Shown in pieces: positions 18,890 to 27,816 of a stretch of DNA of 64,000 nt; positions within the stretch are counted from its first letter, which is position 1, and every line of letters begins with the position of its first letter. The notes beneath the pieces were generated by a model. That model was not told where the DNA came from, did not search any database, and saw only the letters and a program-made list of their open reading frames with translations. A program made the translations under genes and the position numbers. The stretch is taken from contig CAUJJW010000323.1 of assembly GCA_963205105.1 (NCBI GenBank), forward strand, positions 1-64,000. Direction: 5' to 3'. Source of the stretch: Verrucomicrobiota bacterium (GTDB lineage Bacteria; Verrucomicrobiota; Verrucomicrobiia; Limisphaerales; CAIMTB01).

Positions 18890-19453
18890 ATGAAGGTGGC
18901 GGTGTTTTTCGAACGGGACGGCGTGCTGATTCATCCGGTGAGCGAGGGGGCTGCGGTAAGGACTCCCCATCGACTGGAGGAATTCCGTGTGCGCGAGGAC
19001 ATCGTTGAGGCGCTGGGGCAGTTGCGGGCCGCTGGTTTCCGGCTTTTTGCGACGACGAACCAGCCGGGCGTGACTTCGGGGGCGCCGACGCGGCGTGAGT
19101 TGGATCTGATGCACACGGTGCTGTGCCGGAAGTTGTCGCTGGAGGCGGTTCTCGTGTGTCCCCATCCGGCGGATGATGCCTGCACATGCCGGAAGCCGCT
19201 GCCTGGCCTCCTTCGTGAGGCGGCTCACCAGTACAAGCTGGATCTCGAACACAGCTTTGTGGTGAGCGATCGCTGGGAAGATGCGGAACTTGCGGATGCT
19301 GTGGGGGCGACCTCGGTCCTTATCCGTTCCAAGACCAATGGAAGCGGGCACCATGACTACATCGTCCCCGATTTTTCGGCAGCCGTCGCCAAGGTGATGG
19401 AAGTCGCCCGGGATTTGGGCACGTTGCGCGTGTTGTCGGAACAGAAGCCCTGA
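18890..19453 (+). CDS. HAD-IIIA GmhB-like protein with altered nucleophile motif
   Basis: A 187-residue HAD protein resembling D-glycero-D-manno-heptose-1,7-bisphosphate phosphatase. It has the GmhB zinc-site pattern (CPHPADDACTCRKP), ATTNQPGV for motif II and VVSDRWEDAELA for the last acidic motif. Motif I is unusual: it reads FFERDGV where phosphatases have F-x-DRDG, so the nucleophilic Asp is Glu (codon GAA). That change should abolish or strongly reduce phosphatase chemistry. The start at 18890 has AAGG about 9 bases upstream; 20 additional upstream codons lack homology features. It is divergent from the 2OG oxygenase gene and is not near other heptose genes. Confidence 0.8.
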   Translation: MKVAVFFERDGVLIHPVSEGAAVRTPHRLEEFRVREDIVEALGQLRAAGFRLFATTNQPGVTSGAPTRRELDLMHTVLCRKLSLEAVLVCPHPADDACTCRKPLPGLLREAAHQYKLDLEHSFVVSDRWEDAELADAVGATSVLIRSKTNGSGHHDYIVPDFSAAVAKVMEVARDLGTLRVLSEQKP

Positions 19454-19478
19454 TTCTGGAGGCCTGCGGTCAAAGGGT

Positions 19479-19499
19479 GAGGGCGGAGGGCGGAGGGCG
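19479..19499. repeat. Three tandem copies of a 7-base unit
   Basis: GAGGGCG is repeated three times without change between the HAD gene and the convergent minus-strand gene. It is a short tandem repeat prone to slippage; no function is evident. Confidence 0.6.
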
Positions 19500-19536
19500 G
19501 ATCTGAGCGCGTGGGTGGTTGGTGACCGCTGGTTTT

Positions 19537-20511
19537 TCAGGACTTGGATTTTTCAGCGCGCCGTTTCTGGCGTTTGGAGGATTTTGTTTCCGGGGCGGCT
19601 GGGGCGTTGGTGGCGGCTGGGGCGTTGGTGGGTGACAGGATTTCGGCCGGGGGTGGTTCGTAGGGGGGGATGTCAGAGCCGGACGGAAGCCGTCGTCCTC
19701 CCCCGACCAGAATGGATCCGTCGGCCTGTTTCATGAGGCGTGGCCTTGAGCCGGGTGTGATCTCGTGTCGTTGGCGGGTGGCGAGTTCTCCATCGGGGGT
19801 GACGATGCAGTAGGTGTAGGTGTTGCCTCCGGTTTGGAACAGGACGTGAAGCTGGCTGCGGTTGTCGAGTTGTTGTTCGGGATTGGCGAAGGACAGGAGC
19901 CGGTCGAGAAGGACAACGCGGTAGATCCGGAGTTCGGCGTCATCCGTGACTCGGGCGTACAGATTGCGATCCCGGGTGCGGATGGCGGACTGGAGTGCGT
20001 AGCGTCGGATCTCGGGGTGTTGGTTGGTGACGCCTTCGGGCGGTGGCACGCCGAAGGAGATTTCCCAGAGCTTTCGGGCACGCTGGACGGTGAAGGTGGC
20101 AGGTTCGCTAAGCACGCGCTCGTTCAAGCCAGGGAGTCGGATCTCGGCATAGATTTGGTGGACGCCGGACTCCTGGAAGTCGAAGTAAGGTTGCACGTTC
20201 CACCATTTGGTTCCGGCCTTGGCGGATTCCAGAGTGAATTCGCCCTCGACAGGGACTTGGCCGAGGCGGGCGATGACATCACCGGATTTGGTTTCAGCAT
20301 AAAAGCTGAGCCACGTGCTGGTGGTGCCAAAGGTGAGTGGGCGGCCTGAGAGATTGGAAATGCGGACGCCGATGGGGATGTCTTCGCCGGGGAGGTAGGT
20401 GGTCTCGTCGAGGATGAGCTCGACGGTGACGCCCGAGGATTGGGCGTACGAGGGCTGGTGGCAGGCGAGCCACGTAAGCAGGAGTGCGCAGAGGAGCCGC
20501 ATGTCGGACAT
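19537..20511 (-). CDS. Secreted hypothetical protein
   Basis: About 324 residues. The start is at 20511 (MSDMRLL...) or 20502 (MRLL...). A signal peptide follows, ending near SYAQSSG. The next part reads as a beta-sandwich: VELILDETTYLPGEDIPIGVRISN resembles the domain found in proteins that describe relative gains in extracellular binding, then SGVHQIYAEIRLPG. The middle is alpha-helical. The C-terminus is Pro/Ala-rich with a duplicated TNAPAA and ends in a Lys/Arg-rich tail; the DNA there is an 18-base near-tandem repeat. I do not recognise a family. It diverges from the regulator gene at 20610. Confidence 0.6.
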   Translation of the reverse strand: MSDMRLLCALLLTWLACHQPSYAQSSGVTVELILDETTYLPGEDIPIGVRISNLSGRPLTFGTTSTWLSFYAETKSGDVIARLGQVPVEGEFTLESAKAGTKWWNVQPYFDFQESGVHQIYAEIRLPGLNERVLSEPATFTVQRARKLWEISFGVPPPEGVTNQHPEIRRYALQSAIRTRDRNLYARVTDDAELRIYRVVLLDRLLSFANPEQQLDNRSQLHVLFQTGGNTYTYCIVTPDGELATRQRHEITPGSRPRLMKQADGSILVGGGRRLPSGSDIPPYEPPPAEILSPTNAPAATNAPAAPETKSSKRQKRRAEKSKS

Positions 20512-20609
20512 GCTAGACCGTGGCGGCGCGCCAACAAGATCACAGTTGCGTCCAGTTTTTCCTGTTCGGTTCCTCAAGTCGCTGCGTGTGGCTTCCGATA
20601 TAGCACGTG

Positions 20610-20921
20610 ATGACGCACAGCTTACGGTCCTCCGTACGCCGAGAATCCGAAACTCGGCCCGCGGACGACCAGCTGGCCTCATCCTCGGAACTGCCAGTGA
20701 TCGCCGGGCGCATTCGTCTTCTTCGGGAGCGGTTGGGGCTGACTCAGGAAAAACTGGCTGCGCGGCTTGGCGTGGCCTTTCCAACGGTGAATCGATGGGA
20801 GAATGGGCGTACCCAGCCCTCACCCCTGGCGCTTCGACAAATTGAAGCGTTGGTGGAGCAAGCCAATCAACCCGCCAGCGGTGCGACCGACGCCAACCTC
20901 GGGAACCGGGGGTTGGAATGA
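20610..20921 (+). CDS. XRE-family helix-turn-helix regulator
   Basis: About 103 residues. A single Cro/CI-type helix-turn-helix is visible around residues 32-85: IRLLRERLGLTQEKLAARLGV followed by TVNRWENGRTQPS. It is a likely DNA-binding regulator, with no ligand domain. It is the first gene of the long signalling operon and its stop overlaps the next start (ATGA), so it may control that operon. The start is uncertain: GTG at 20607 or ATG at 20610, without a good ribosome-binding site; a start nearer the HTH is also possible. Confidence 0.78.
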   Translation: MTHSLRSSVRRESETRPADDQLASSSELPVIAGRIRLLRERLGLTQEKLAARLGVAFPTVNRWENGRTQPSPLALRQIEALVEQANQPASGATDANLGNRGLE

Positions 20922-22033
20922 GCCTCCCCCATCAGGATCTCCATGTGTTGGTCGTCGACGATGATCTGACGACGAACCGGATGCTCCAGGGGATCCTGGT
21001 TCGCGGAGGTTTTCGTGTGTCGTCGGCCTTCACCGCTGCGGACGCCCTGACCAGGGTGGCGGCGAACTCCCCGGACCTGATTCTTCTGGACGTGAATTTG
21101 CCGGACGGGAACGGACTCGATGTCTGCCGCCAGTTCCGCGAAGGTTCGCGCTCGGCCCACATCCCCATTCTGTTCATTTCCTCCGACGACGAAGTGTCGA
21201 CGAAGGTGAAGGGGTTCGAGGCGGGAGCGGTGGATTACATCCCCAAACCGTTCGCCGGCGAGGAGGTCCTGGCCCGGGTTGGCACCCAGCTGCGTCTGAA
21301 GCGCGCCTACGAATCCCTGGCCGAATTGCAGGCGGAGCGCATCCAGCGCCTGGCATCGGCTCAGGAGATGCTGATGCCTCAGCCCTCCGACTTTCCCGAC
21401 GCGCGCTTCCAGATTTGTCTGAACCAGGTGATCAGCGCGGGCGGGGACTTCTACGACGTCATGCCGGTGGGGCAGCAGATCGTGGACTACGTCGTCGCGG
21501 ATGCGAGCGGGCATGACCTGGCGTCATCCTTCTGGACTGCCTCGCTCAAGAGCCTCCTGTCGACGTATGCCGATCCGGCGAGTTCCCCGCGCGAGGTGCT
21601 TCGCTCAATCAATGGCACTCTGTGCAGGATTCTGCCCCAGGACGTCTTCTTCACGGTGATTTACGCCCGGTTGAACCGGCACACCGGGAAGCTGATGCTG
21701 GTGAATGCCGGGCATCCCCCGGCGGTGATCGTCGGGCCTGGGCGGGCGGAGCCCCTGGTGGTGCGTCAGGAGGGGGATATCATCGGAGCATTTCCGGATG
21801 TCGCCTTCGATTGCGCCGAGCTCTCCGTGCGGCGTGGGGACCGGTTGGTGCTGTGCTCGGACGGGTTGATCGAGTTGCACGGCGACTGGCAGGCGGGTCA
21901 GAGGAAGCTCACGGAGGTGTGTCACGCCCACCGTGAGGCGCCGCTCGCCGAGATGGTGCAGTCCGTGGTTCGGGAGATCACCTGTGGTGCGCGGGTGGAG
22001 GACGACATTGTGCTGATGGGGGTGGAAGTATGA
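20918..22033 (+). CDS. REC-PP2C (RsbU/SpoIIE-type) serine phosphatase
   Basis: A 371-residue response regulator with a phosphatase output. The receiver has VLVVDDD, Asp58 in ILLDVNLPDG and the IPKPF lysine. A short coiled coil leads to a PP2C domain (about 150-371) with SAGGDFYDV, DASGHD, NAGHPPA, CSDGLIEL and EDDIVLMG, which provide the manganese ligands. By analogy with RsbU and related proteins it should dephosphorylate a STAS antagonist when its receiver is phosphorylated. The kinase and the STAS protein are encoded by the next two genes with ATGA overlaps. Confidence 0.92.
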   Translation: MSLPHQDLHVLVVDDDLTTNRMLQGILVRGGFRVSSAFTAADALTRVAANSPDLILLDVNLPDGNGLDVCRQFREGSRSAHIPILFISSDDEVSTKVKGFEAGAVDYIPKPFAGEEVLARVGTQLRLKRAYESLAELQAERIQRLASAQEMLMPQPSDFPDARFQICLNQVISAGGDFYDVMPVGQQIVDYVVADASGHDLASSFWTASLKSLLSTYADPASSPREVLRSINGTLCRILPQDVFFTVIYARLNRHTGKLMLVNAGHPPAVIVGPGRAEPLVVRQEGDIIGAFPDVAFDCAELSVRRGDRLVLCSDGLIELHGDWQAGQRKLTEVCHAHREAPLAEMVQSVVREITCGARVEDDIVLMGVEV

Positions 22034-22473
22034 TTGCGGCTTCCATGCCGGAGCAGGCAGGTCTGCAACGGGTGATCCGCTCCCGATTGGAGGAAGTCGA
22101 TGCGCTCTGCCTGGACCTGCGCGTTCATTGCCAGGAGCACGGATGGGCGGCGATGAGTTTTCCGCTGGAACTGGTGCTTCGCGAGTGTCTCAACAACGCC
22201 ATCCTGCACGGAAACCGGAGTGACCCTGCGAAGTCGGTGACGGTTTCCATGATCTGCCGCAAGCCATGGCTGCGGGTGCAGATCACCGACGAGGGCGATG
22301 GCTTCGATTGGCGCGCTGTTCAAGGGAGAACGGTGCCCGATGCCGACAAGACGTGCGGGCGCGGACTTCTGATCACGTCCACCTATGCGCGCCGGGTGCG
22401 GTTCAACCCGAGCGGCAACCAGATCACCCTGTGGTTCCAGCAACTTCCGAAAAGCAATTCCAGCGACCTATGA
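22030..22473 (+). CDS. RsbW-like serine kinase (HATPase)
   Basis: A 147-residue GHKL ATPase of the anti-sigma-factor type. The N-box reads ECLNNAILHG, G1 is DEGDGFDW and G2 is GRGLLI. There is no histidine-kinase dimerisation domain. Such proteins phosphorylate a STAS antagonist on serine and bind a sigma factor or other partner. It sits between the REC-PP2C phosphatase and the STAS gene with four-base overlaps on both sides. No sigma-factor gene is nearby, so its partner may be CheA-linked or elsewhere. Confidence 0.88.
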   Translation: MIAASMPEQAGLQRVIRSRLEEVDALCLDLRVHCQEHGWAAMSFPLELVLRECLNNAILHGNRSDPAKSVTVSMICRKPWLRVQITDEGDGFDWRAVQGRTVPDADKTCGRGLLITSTYARRVRFNPSGNQITLWFQQLPKSNSSDL

Positions 22474-22805
22474 CTGCCAACACGATTGAACGCCAATCTG
22501 GGCTTTGCCGGGTGCGCCTTGATGGCGACCTGACGGCGTCTCGCGTACCCGAGCTGCAAGCACTTCTGAAACGAGAACTGGATCAACCGATCGAGGAGAT
22601 GGTCGTCGATATGACCGGAACGGCGATGCTCGACTCGAGCGGCATCGGTCTGCTGATCGCGACCTTCAATTCGGTGGGTCGCAAGGGAGGCCGCTTCCGA
22701 ATCGTGAATGCCGCGCCACCGATCTTTCAGCTCCTCCAGAGCATGCGTTTGGTCAATCGCCTGAACGTGTCAGGCACTTCCGACGTCGAGGTGACCCATG
22801 GCTGA
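22470..22805 (+). CDS. STAS-domain anti-sigma factor antagonist
   Basis: A 111-residue single STAS domain. The conserved segment AMLDSSGIGLL includes the serine (Ser56 or Ser57) expected to be phosphorylated by the adjacent RsbW-like kinase and dephosphorylated by the REC-PP2C phosphatase. The start ATG overlaps the preceding TGA, and its end overlaps the start of cheA by 8 bases. This spacing ties the partner-switching module directly to the chemosensory genes. Confidence 0.9.
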   Translation: MTANTIERQSGLCRVRLDGDLTASRVPELQALLKRELDQPIEEMVVDMTGTAMLDSSGIGLLIATFNSVGRKGGRFRIVNAAPPIFQLLQSMRLVNRLNVSGTSDVEVTHG

Positions 22806-25800
22806 CGACCTTCTGAACGAGTTCATCCACGAATCACGGGAGCACCTGGCGACCATCGAGGCGGACCTCCTGACGATCGAGGAGGCGGGTGACAACGTCG
22901 ACGAGGACCTGGTCAACAAAGTCTTTCGCGCCGCCCACTCCATCAAGGGCGGCAGCAGCTTCTTCGGCCTCGCCAAGGTGAAGGAACTCTCGCACAAGGC
23001 CGAGACGGTCCTCGACATGTTGCGCTCGCGAAAAATGATCGCGAACGCCGAGGTCACCAACGTGCTGCTGGCGGCCTTCGACAAGCTTCGCGAGATGATC
23101 AACAGCCCCGGCGAGAGCGACCGGGCCGACGTCTCCGACCTCGTCGTCAGCCTCACCGGGCTCGCGTCATCGTACATGGCGCCCGAAGAGAAGGCGTCCT
23201 TGACCCAGAGCGCCACGCTCCACGCCAAGGGCGTTCCTCCCGTGGTGATCTCCCAGGTCGATCTGGACCGGGCACGGCGCTCGGGCCAATGCGTGTACTG
23301 CGTCGATTACGACCTGATTCACGACATCGAGAAGAAGGGGCTGAACATCCTCAAGGTGTTCCGGGAACTCGGCGAATCCGGCGAGATCCTCGATTGTTTC
23401 ATGGATTTCGACGCGGCGGGCACCCTCGACGACACCATCGGCAATCAGCTTCCCCTGCGGCTGGTTTTCGCCACCACGCTGGCGCCGCACATCATGCCGG
23501 AGTTGCTCTCCATTCCGGAGGAGAAGATCAAGATCCTGTTCGATCCCGTGGCCCAGGCTGCCACTCCGACTGTCGCGACCGCCGCACCCGCGCCCGCCCC
23601 CGTGGAGACTGCTCCCGCTGCGCGTGTCCTCGCAACGGCTCCCATCCCAACGCCGGCCGTCGAGCCGGAGGTCCCGGCCCCTGCCGCACCGGAACCCAGG
23701 GAACGTCCCCAGGCCTCCGCAGGACGCGGTGGCCAGGCCGAGTCGGCCACGGGCGGTGGCCATTCCACGGCCGATGAGACGCTCCGCGTGAACGTCGGTC
23801 TGCTGGAGTCCTTGATGAATCTGGCCGGTGAGCTGGTGCTCAGCCGGAACCAGCTTCGATCGGCCATTGCCCAGAACGATGTCCAGGCTCTACCGGTCGC
23901 CGAACAGCGGCTCAACCAGGTCACGAGCGACCTGCAGGACGCGATCATGCGAACGCGTCTGCAACCCATCGGCAACGTGTTCGGCAAGTTCCCCCGCGTC
24001 GTGCGCGACATGTCGAACGCCCTTCAAAAGGAGATCAACCTCGACATCCGCGGCAAGGACGTCGCCCTGGACCGAAGCCTGATTGAGGGCCTGTCCGATC
24101 CGCTGACTCACATGGTTCGGAACGCCGTGGACCATGGCGTGGAGACTCCCCAGGAGCGGACGAAATCCGGGAAACGCAGCACCGGAACCATTCGGATCGA
24201 GGCACGCCATGAAGCCGGCCAGGTGGTGGTGGAAATCGCCGACGACGGCAAGGGCATCGACCCGACCCGGGTAGCGGACGCCGCCCTCCGAAAGGGTTTG
24301 ATCACGCCGGAGAAGGTTCGGGCGATGTCGGAGAAGGACAAGACGGCGCTGATTTTCCTTCCGGGACTGTCCACGGCCAAGCAGGTGACGGACATCTCGG
24401 GCCGCGGGGTGGGGATGGATGTTGTGAAGAGCAACATCGACCGCCTGGGCGGCACGGTGGAGATCAAGTCGGAGATCGGCAAAGGGTCGGTTTTCCGGAT
24501 CAAGATGCCGCTCACGCTGGCCATCATTCCTTCCCTGATCGTGGCGGTCGGCGAGGATCGGTTCGCCATTCCCCAGGTGAACGTCGAGGAACTGCTCTGT
24601 TTGCGCTCCAACGACGTCGACAAGCGCATCGAGGTGGTGGGCGAGGCGAAGGTGCTGGTGCTTCGCGACCGGATTATTCCGCTGGTTCGATTTCGGGAGC
24701 TCCTGAGGTTGCCGTCGGAGGGCACCGTGGGGTGCGGTTCGACGCGGGCGGGTGCCACGTTCGATGAGGCTCTCCGTATCGTCGTCGTGACCACCGGAAG
24801 CATGCAGTACGGCCTGGCGGTGGATTCGTTCCACGACACGGAGGAAATCGTGGTGAAGCCGCTGGGACGTCACATCAAGGGGCTCCGGGAGTATGCAGGC
24901 GGCACGATCCTCGGGGATGGCCGGGTGGCCTTGATCCTGGACGTTGCCGGGCTGGCGAGCAAAGCGGAGCTCGGTGCCGCGGTGGAAGCTGCTCGGACGG
25001 CGGAGGAAGAGAAAGCCGCGGAACGGGAACGCCTTGAGGACATGCAATCCTTCCTGCTCTTCCACAATGCGCCGGATGAAGTCTGTGCGACGCCGCTGGA
25101 GACCGTGCTGCGCATTCAGCGGGTCACGCCGGAGCAGGTCGAAACGAAGGCCAACCGGCGGACCATTCAATACCGGGGAACATCGCTGCCGCTGGTCACG
25201 CTCTCCGACTCGGCGAATGTCCAGTCGATTGGAGATTCCCGGGAACTGGCGGTGATTGTTTCGAGTGTTCGGGGGCGCGAGGTGGGTCTGCTGGGTTGCA
25301 TGCCGGTGGATGTGGTGGAGACACGCACGGCGATCGACACCACCACCCATCGTCAAAAGGGGATCTCCGGTTCCGTCATTCTGAATGACCGGACGATGCT
25401 GATAGCCGACATCGTGGAACTGGTGGAGACGGCCTATCCCGACTGGGGTGCGCCCGCGGAGCAACGCGATGTGCGGAGCGTGGCCGGTTCGGTGACCGCC
25501 AAGACCGTGCTGTTGGCCGAGGACTCGGACTTTTTCCGCGCCCAGGTCAAAAAGTATCTGGAACAGGACGGCTACCGTGTTCTTGAAGCTCCGGACGGCG
25601 AGGAAGCGTGGGAGCGACTCGAAGACAACGCCGGCACGGTGGACGCGGTGGTGACCGACGTCGAGATGCCACGGTTGACTGGTCTGGGCCTGGCCCAGCG
25701 CATCCGTGGCGACGACCGCTTCGCCCGAATTCCCATCATCGCCCTCAGTTCGCTGGCGGGCGAGGACGACATTGCCCGAGGCCGTGCGGCCGGCGTGGAC

Positions 25801-25869
25801 GACTACCAGGTGAAACTGGATCGCGACCGCCTGATTGCAGGGCTGCAAGCCCTGCTGCCCACGGCATGA
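22798..25869 (+). CDS. cheA: CheA histidine kinase with C-terminal receiver domain
   Basis: A 1023-residue hybrid CheA. The Hpt domain has His47 in [11 protein letters not shown]. Residues about 140-245 form an extra alpha/beta domain ([29 protein letters not shown]) in the position of P2, then a Pro/Ala-rich linker. The dimerisation helix is [17 protein letters not shown]. The ATPase has [19 protein letters not shown] and GRGVGMDVV. Two CheW-like stretches follow (about 570-720 and 750-880), and a receiver with Asp954 in VVTDVEMP. CheA phosphorylates CheY and CheB in response to receptors. A fused receiver is typical of non-flagellar systems such as FrzE. It is followed by three receptor genes. 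Confidence 0.95.
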   Translation: MADDLLNEFIHESREHLATIEADLLTIEEAGDNVDEDLVNKVFRAAHSIKGGSSFFGLAKVKELSHKAETVLDMLRSRKMIANAEVTNVLLAAFDKLREMINSPGESDRADVSDLVVSLTGLASSYMAPEEKASLTQSATLHAKGVPPVVISQVDLDRARRSGQCVYCVDYDLIHDIEKKGLNILKVFRELGESGEILDCFMDFDAAGTLDDTIGNQLPLRLVFATTLAPHIMPELLSIPEEKIKILFDPVAQAATPTVATAAPAPAPVETAPAARVLATAPIPTPAVEPEVPAPAAPEPRERPQASAGRGGQAESATGGGHSTADETLRVNVGLLESLMNLAGELVLSRNQLRSAIAQNDVQALPVAEQRLNQVTSDLQDAIMRTRLQPIGNVFGKFPRVVRDMSNALQKEINLDIRGKDVALDRSLIEGLSDPLTHMVRNAVDHGVETPQERTKSGKRSTGTIRIEARHEAGQVVVEIADDGKGIDPTRVADAALRKGLITPEKVRAMSEKDKTALIFLPGLSTAKQVTDISGRGVGMDVVKSNIDRLGGTVEIKSEIGKGSVFRIKMPLTLAIIPSLIVAVGEDRFAIPQVNVEELLCLRSNDVDKRIEVVGEAKVLVLRDRIIPLVRFRELLRLPSEGTVGCGSTRAGATFDEALRIVVVTTGSMQYGLAVDSFHDTEEIVVKPLGRHIKGLREYAGGTILGDGRVALILDVAGLASKAELGAAVEAARTAEEEKAAERERLEDMQSFLLFHNAPDEVCATPLETVLRIQRVTPEQVETKANRRTIQYRGTSLPLVTLSDSANVQSIGDSRELAVIVSSVRGREVGLLGCMPVDVVETRTAIDTTTHRQKGISGSVILNDRTMLIADIVELVETAYPDWGAPAEQRDVRSVAGSVTAKTVLLAEDSDFFRAQVKKYLEQDGYRVLEAPDGEEAWERLEDNAGTVDAVVTDVEMPRLTGLGLAQRIRGDDRFARIPIIALSSLAGEDDIARGRAAGVDDYQVKLDRDRLIAGLQALLPTA

Positions 25870-25928
25870 CCCCCCAACAAAACTTCACTTTTCAACCCAC
25901 TCACACCCTCAGAATCAGGACGCAGAAT

Positions 25929-27776
25929 ATGTTCCAGCTCAACAATATGAAAATCGGACGCCGGCTCGCGCTGGCCTTCGGAACGATGACGATGATGATG
26001 ATCGTCGGCACGGTGCTCGCCCTCTACGGCGTGGAAGCCATGAGAAAAGTTCGCGCCCAGGGGGCCGCTGAGGCCGCCATGATGGACGACGTACGCCATG
26101 TTCGGATCGTCCTGGGAGACCTGTATTTCGACCTCTGGAGTGTTCTGATCCACGAGGAAGGGGACGAGCGCAAGGAACACCTCGGAGAGGTCAAGAAGCA
26201 CCGCGAAGCGTCCCTGGAACATCTGGCGGGGGTCCGCACCCGCGCCAGCCAGAACCCCGAAGCCAGGGCGCTGCTGGAACGTCTGGAGGCCTCGGTCGGC
26301 GAGTGTTGGGAACTTTCTCAGAAGGCCATCAACCTGGCGGTGGAAGGCAAGGCGGCCGACGGCCAACACCTTCTGTCCGGTGACGGTGACGTGCTCCGTG
26401 CCAGGGTCGACAAAGCCTTCGACGACCTCATTGCCTGGCAGCAGGGCCGGATCAAGACCGCGGATGCCTCCGCCAACCAACAAGCCGGGCTGGTTTGGTC
26501 GATCCTCATCGGCGGGCTCGCGGTTGGTCTGATCCTGGCCGGCTTCTTCGCGGTCTACATCACCCGTGGTATCACCCTCCCGCTGTCCGTAGGGGTGGGT
26601 CTGCTGGACGACGTGAGTCGCGGCAATCTTGGGAATGACGTGCCCGAGGAGCTTCTGACACGGAAGGACGAAGTCGGCGACCTGTCACGGTCCCTGAATT
26701 CGATGACTCACAACCTCCGGGACCTGATTCGTGATGTGACCGGTGGAACGGAAACGCTGGCCAACGCCGCGGGCGAGCTGTCCTCGGTATCCAATCAGAT
26801 GACCGGCAACGCCCGGCAGACCTCCGGCAAAGCCAACACCGCGGCGGGTGCTGCGGAAGAGATGAGCGCCAACGCGGTCTCGGTCGCCGCCGGCATGGAG
26901 CAGGCGACCACCAGCCTGACCACGATGGCAGGTTCGACCGAAGAGATGACCTCGACGATTGGCGAGATCGCCTCCAAATCGGAGAAGGCGCGGGTGATCA
27001 CCCACGAGGCGACGCAGCAGGCGGAGAAGGTTTCGATGCTGATGCAGAACCTCAGCCAGGCGGCGGAGGCGATCGGCAAGGTGACGGAGACGATCACCAG
27101 CATCTCGGATCAGACCAAGCTTCTGGCGCTGAATGCCACGATCGAAGCGGCCCGGGCGGGAGCCGCGGGCAAGGGCTTCGCGGTGGTGGCGCATGAGATC
27201 AAGGAACTCGCCCGGCAGACGGCCGAGGCAACCGAGGACATCAAGGCCAAGGTGGCCGGCATCCAGGGATCGACGACGAACACGTTGACCGATCTCGGTG
27301 AGATTTCGCGGGTGATCGCGGAGATCAGCGAGATCGTGAACACGATCGCCGCCGCGATTGAGGAGCAGTCGAGCGTGACGCGCGACATCGCGCGGAACGT
27401 GGGTGAGGCGGTCGACGGTGTCCGCGACGCCAACCAGCGGGTGGCTCAGATGTCGGGCGGCGCGCAGTCCGTGGCGCAGGACATGGCGGAAGTGAAGCAG
27501 GCGGCGGGCGAGATGGCGTCGGGCAGTGAGCAGACGCTGACCAGCGCTTCGGAATTGTCGAAGCTCGCCGAGGATCTCCGCCACATGGTGTCCCGGTTCC
27601 AGATTCGTTCGGAAGTTGGCGGTTCCGAGGGGAGGGCGCGGGGCGCGCAGGTGGCGAAAGCGACCGGACGCAACGGCACCGGATCCGGCGACGCCCGGAG
27701 GCGGAGTGTGGAACCCGCGCGGACCGCGCGCGGCCGTGAGTCCCTCCAAGAAGCAGGCAGTGGCCGCCATCGGTAG
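25929..27776 (+). CDS. Methyl-accepting chemotaxis protein 1
   Basis: A 615-residue receptor. A membrane helix at about residues 12-36 follows [13 protein letters not shown] roughly 155-residue four-helix-bundle-like sensor comes next, then a second helix ([17 protein letters not shown]), a HAMP segment with [13 protein letters not shown], and the signalling domain with the hairpin tip [30 protein letters not shown] (tip quoted in part: [10 protein letters not shown]). The start at 25929 has AGGA about 9 bases upstream; open sequence further upstream overlaps cheA. The last 60 residues are low-complexity and basic. Its signalling module is nearly identical in DNA to that of the next gene. Ligand unknown. 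Confidence 0.93.
   Translation: MFQLNNMKIGRRLALAFGTMTMMMIVGTVLALYGVEAMRKVRAQGAAEAAMMDDVRHVRIVLGDLYFDLWSVLIHEEGDERKEHLGEVKKHREASLEHLAGVRTRASQNPEARALLERLEASVGECWELSQKAINLAVEGKAADGQHLLSGDGDVLRARVDKAFDDLIAWQQGRIKTADASANQQAGLVWSILIGGLAVGLILAGFFAVYITRGITLPLSVGVGLLDDVSRGNLGNDVPEELLTRKDEVGDLSRSLNSMTHNLRDLIRDVTGGTETLANAAGELSSVSNQMTGNARQTSGKANTAAGAAEEMSANAVSVAAGMEQATTSLTTMAGSTEEMTSTIGEIASKSEKARVITHEATQQAEKVSMLMQNLSQAAEAIGKVTETITSISDQTKLLALNATIEAARAGAAGKGFAVVAHEIKELARQTAEATEDIKAKVAGIQGSTTNTLTDLGEISRVIAEISEIVNTIAAAIEEQSSVTRDIARNVGEAVDGVRDANQRVAQMSGGAQSVAQDMAEVKQAAGEMASGSEQTLTSASELSKLAEDLRHMVSRFQIRSEVGGSEGRARGAQVAKATGRNGTGSGDARRRSVEPARTARGRESLQEAGSGRHR
26986..27590 (+). repeat. Direct repeat copy 1 (MCP signalling module)
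   Basis: This stretch is nearly identical to 29321-29925, at a fixed offset of 2335 bases. By eye I count roughly 20 to 25 mismatches over the part I compared, including many conserved third codon positions. Similarity drops sharply on both sides. Recent duplication or gene conversion between the two receptors explains it. Confidence 0.75.
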
Positions 27777-27816
27777 ATCCATCGCCGGACTACCCCGTCG
27801 AAACCCATCCTATCCT

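Noticed and set aside
25608-25928. N-terminal extension of receptor 1 over the end of cheA
   Set aside because: The extension is the shadow of the CheA receiver in another frame; the ATG at 25929 has a ribosome-binding site and begins the membrane helix.
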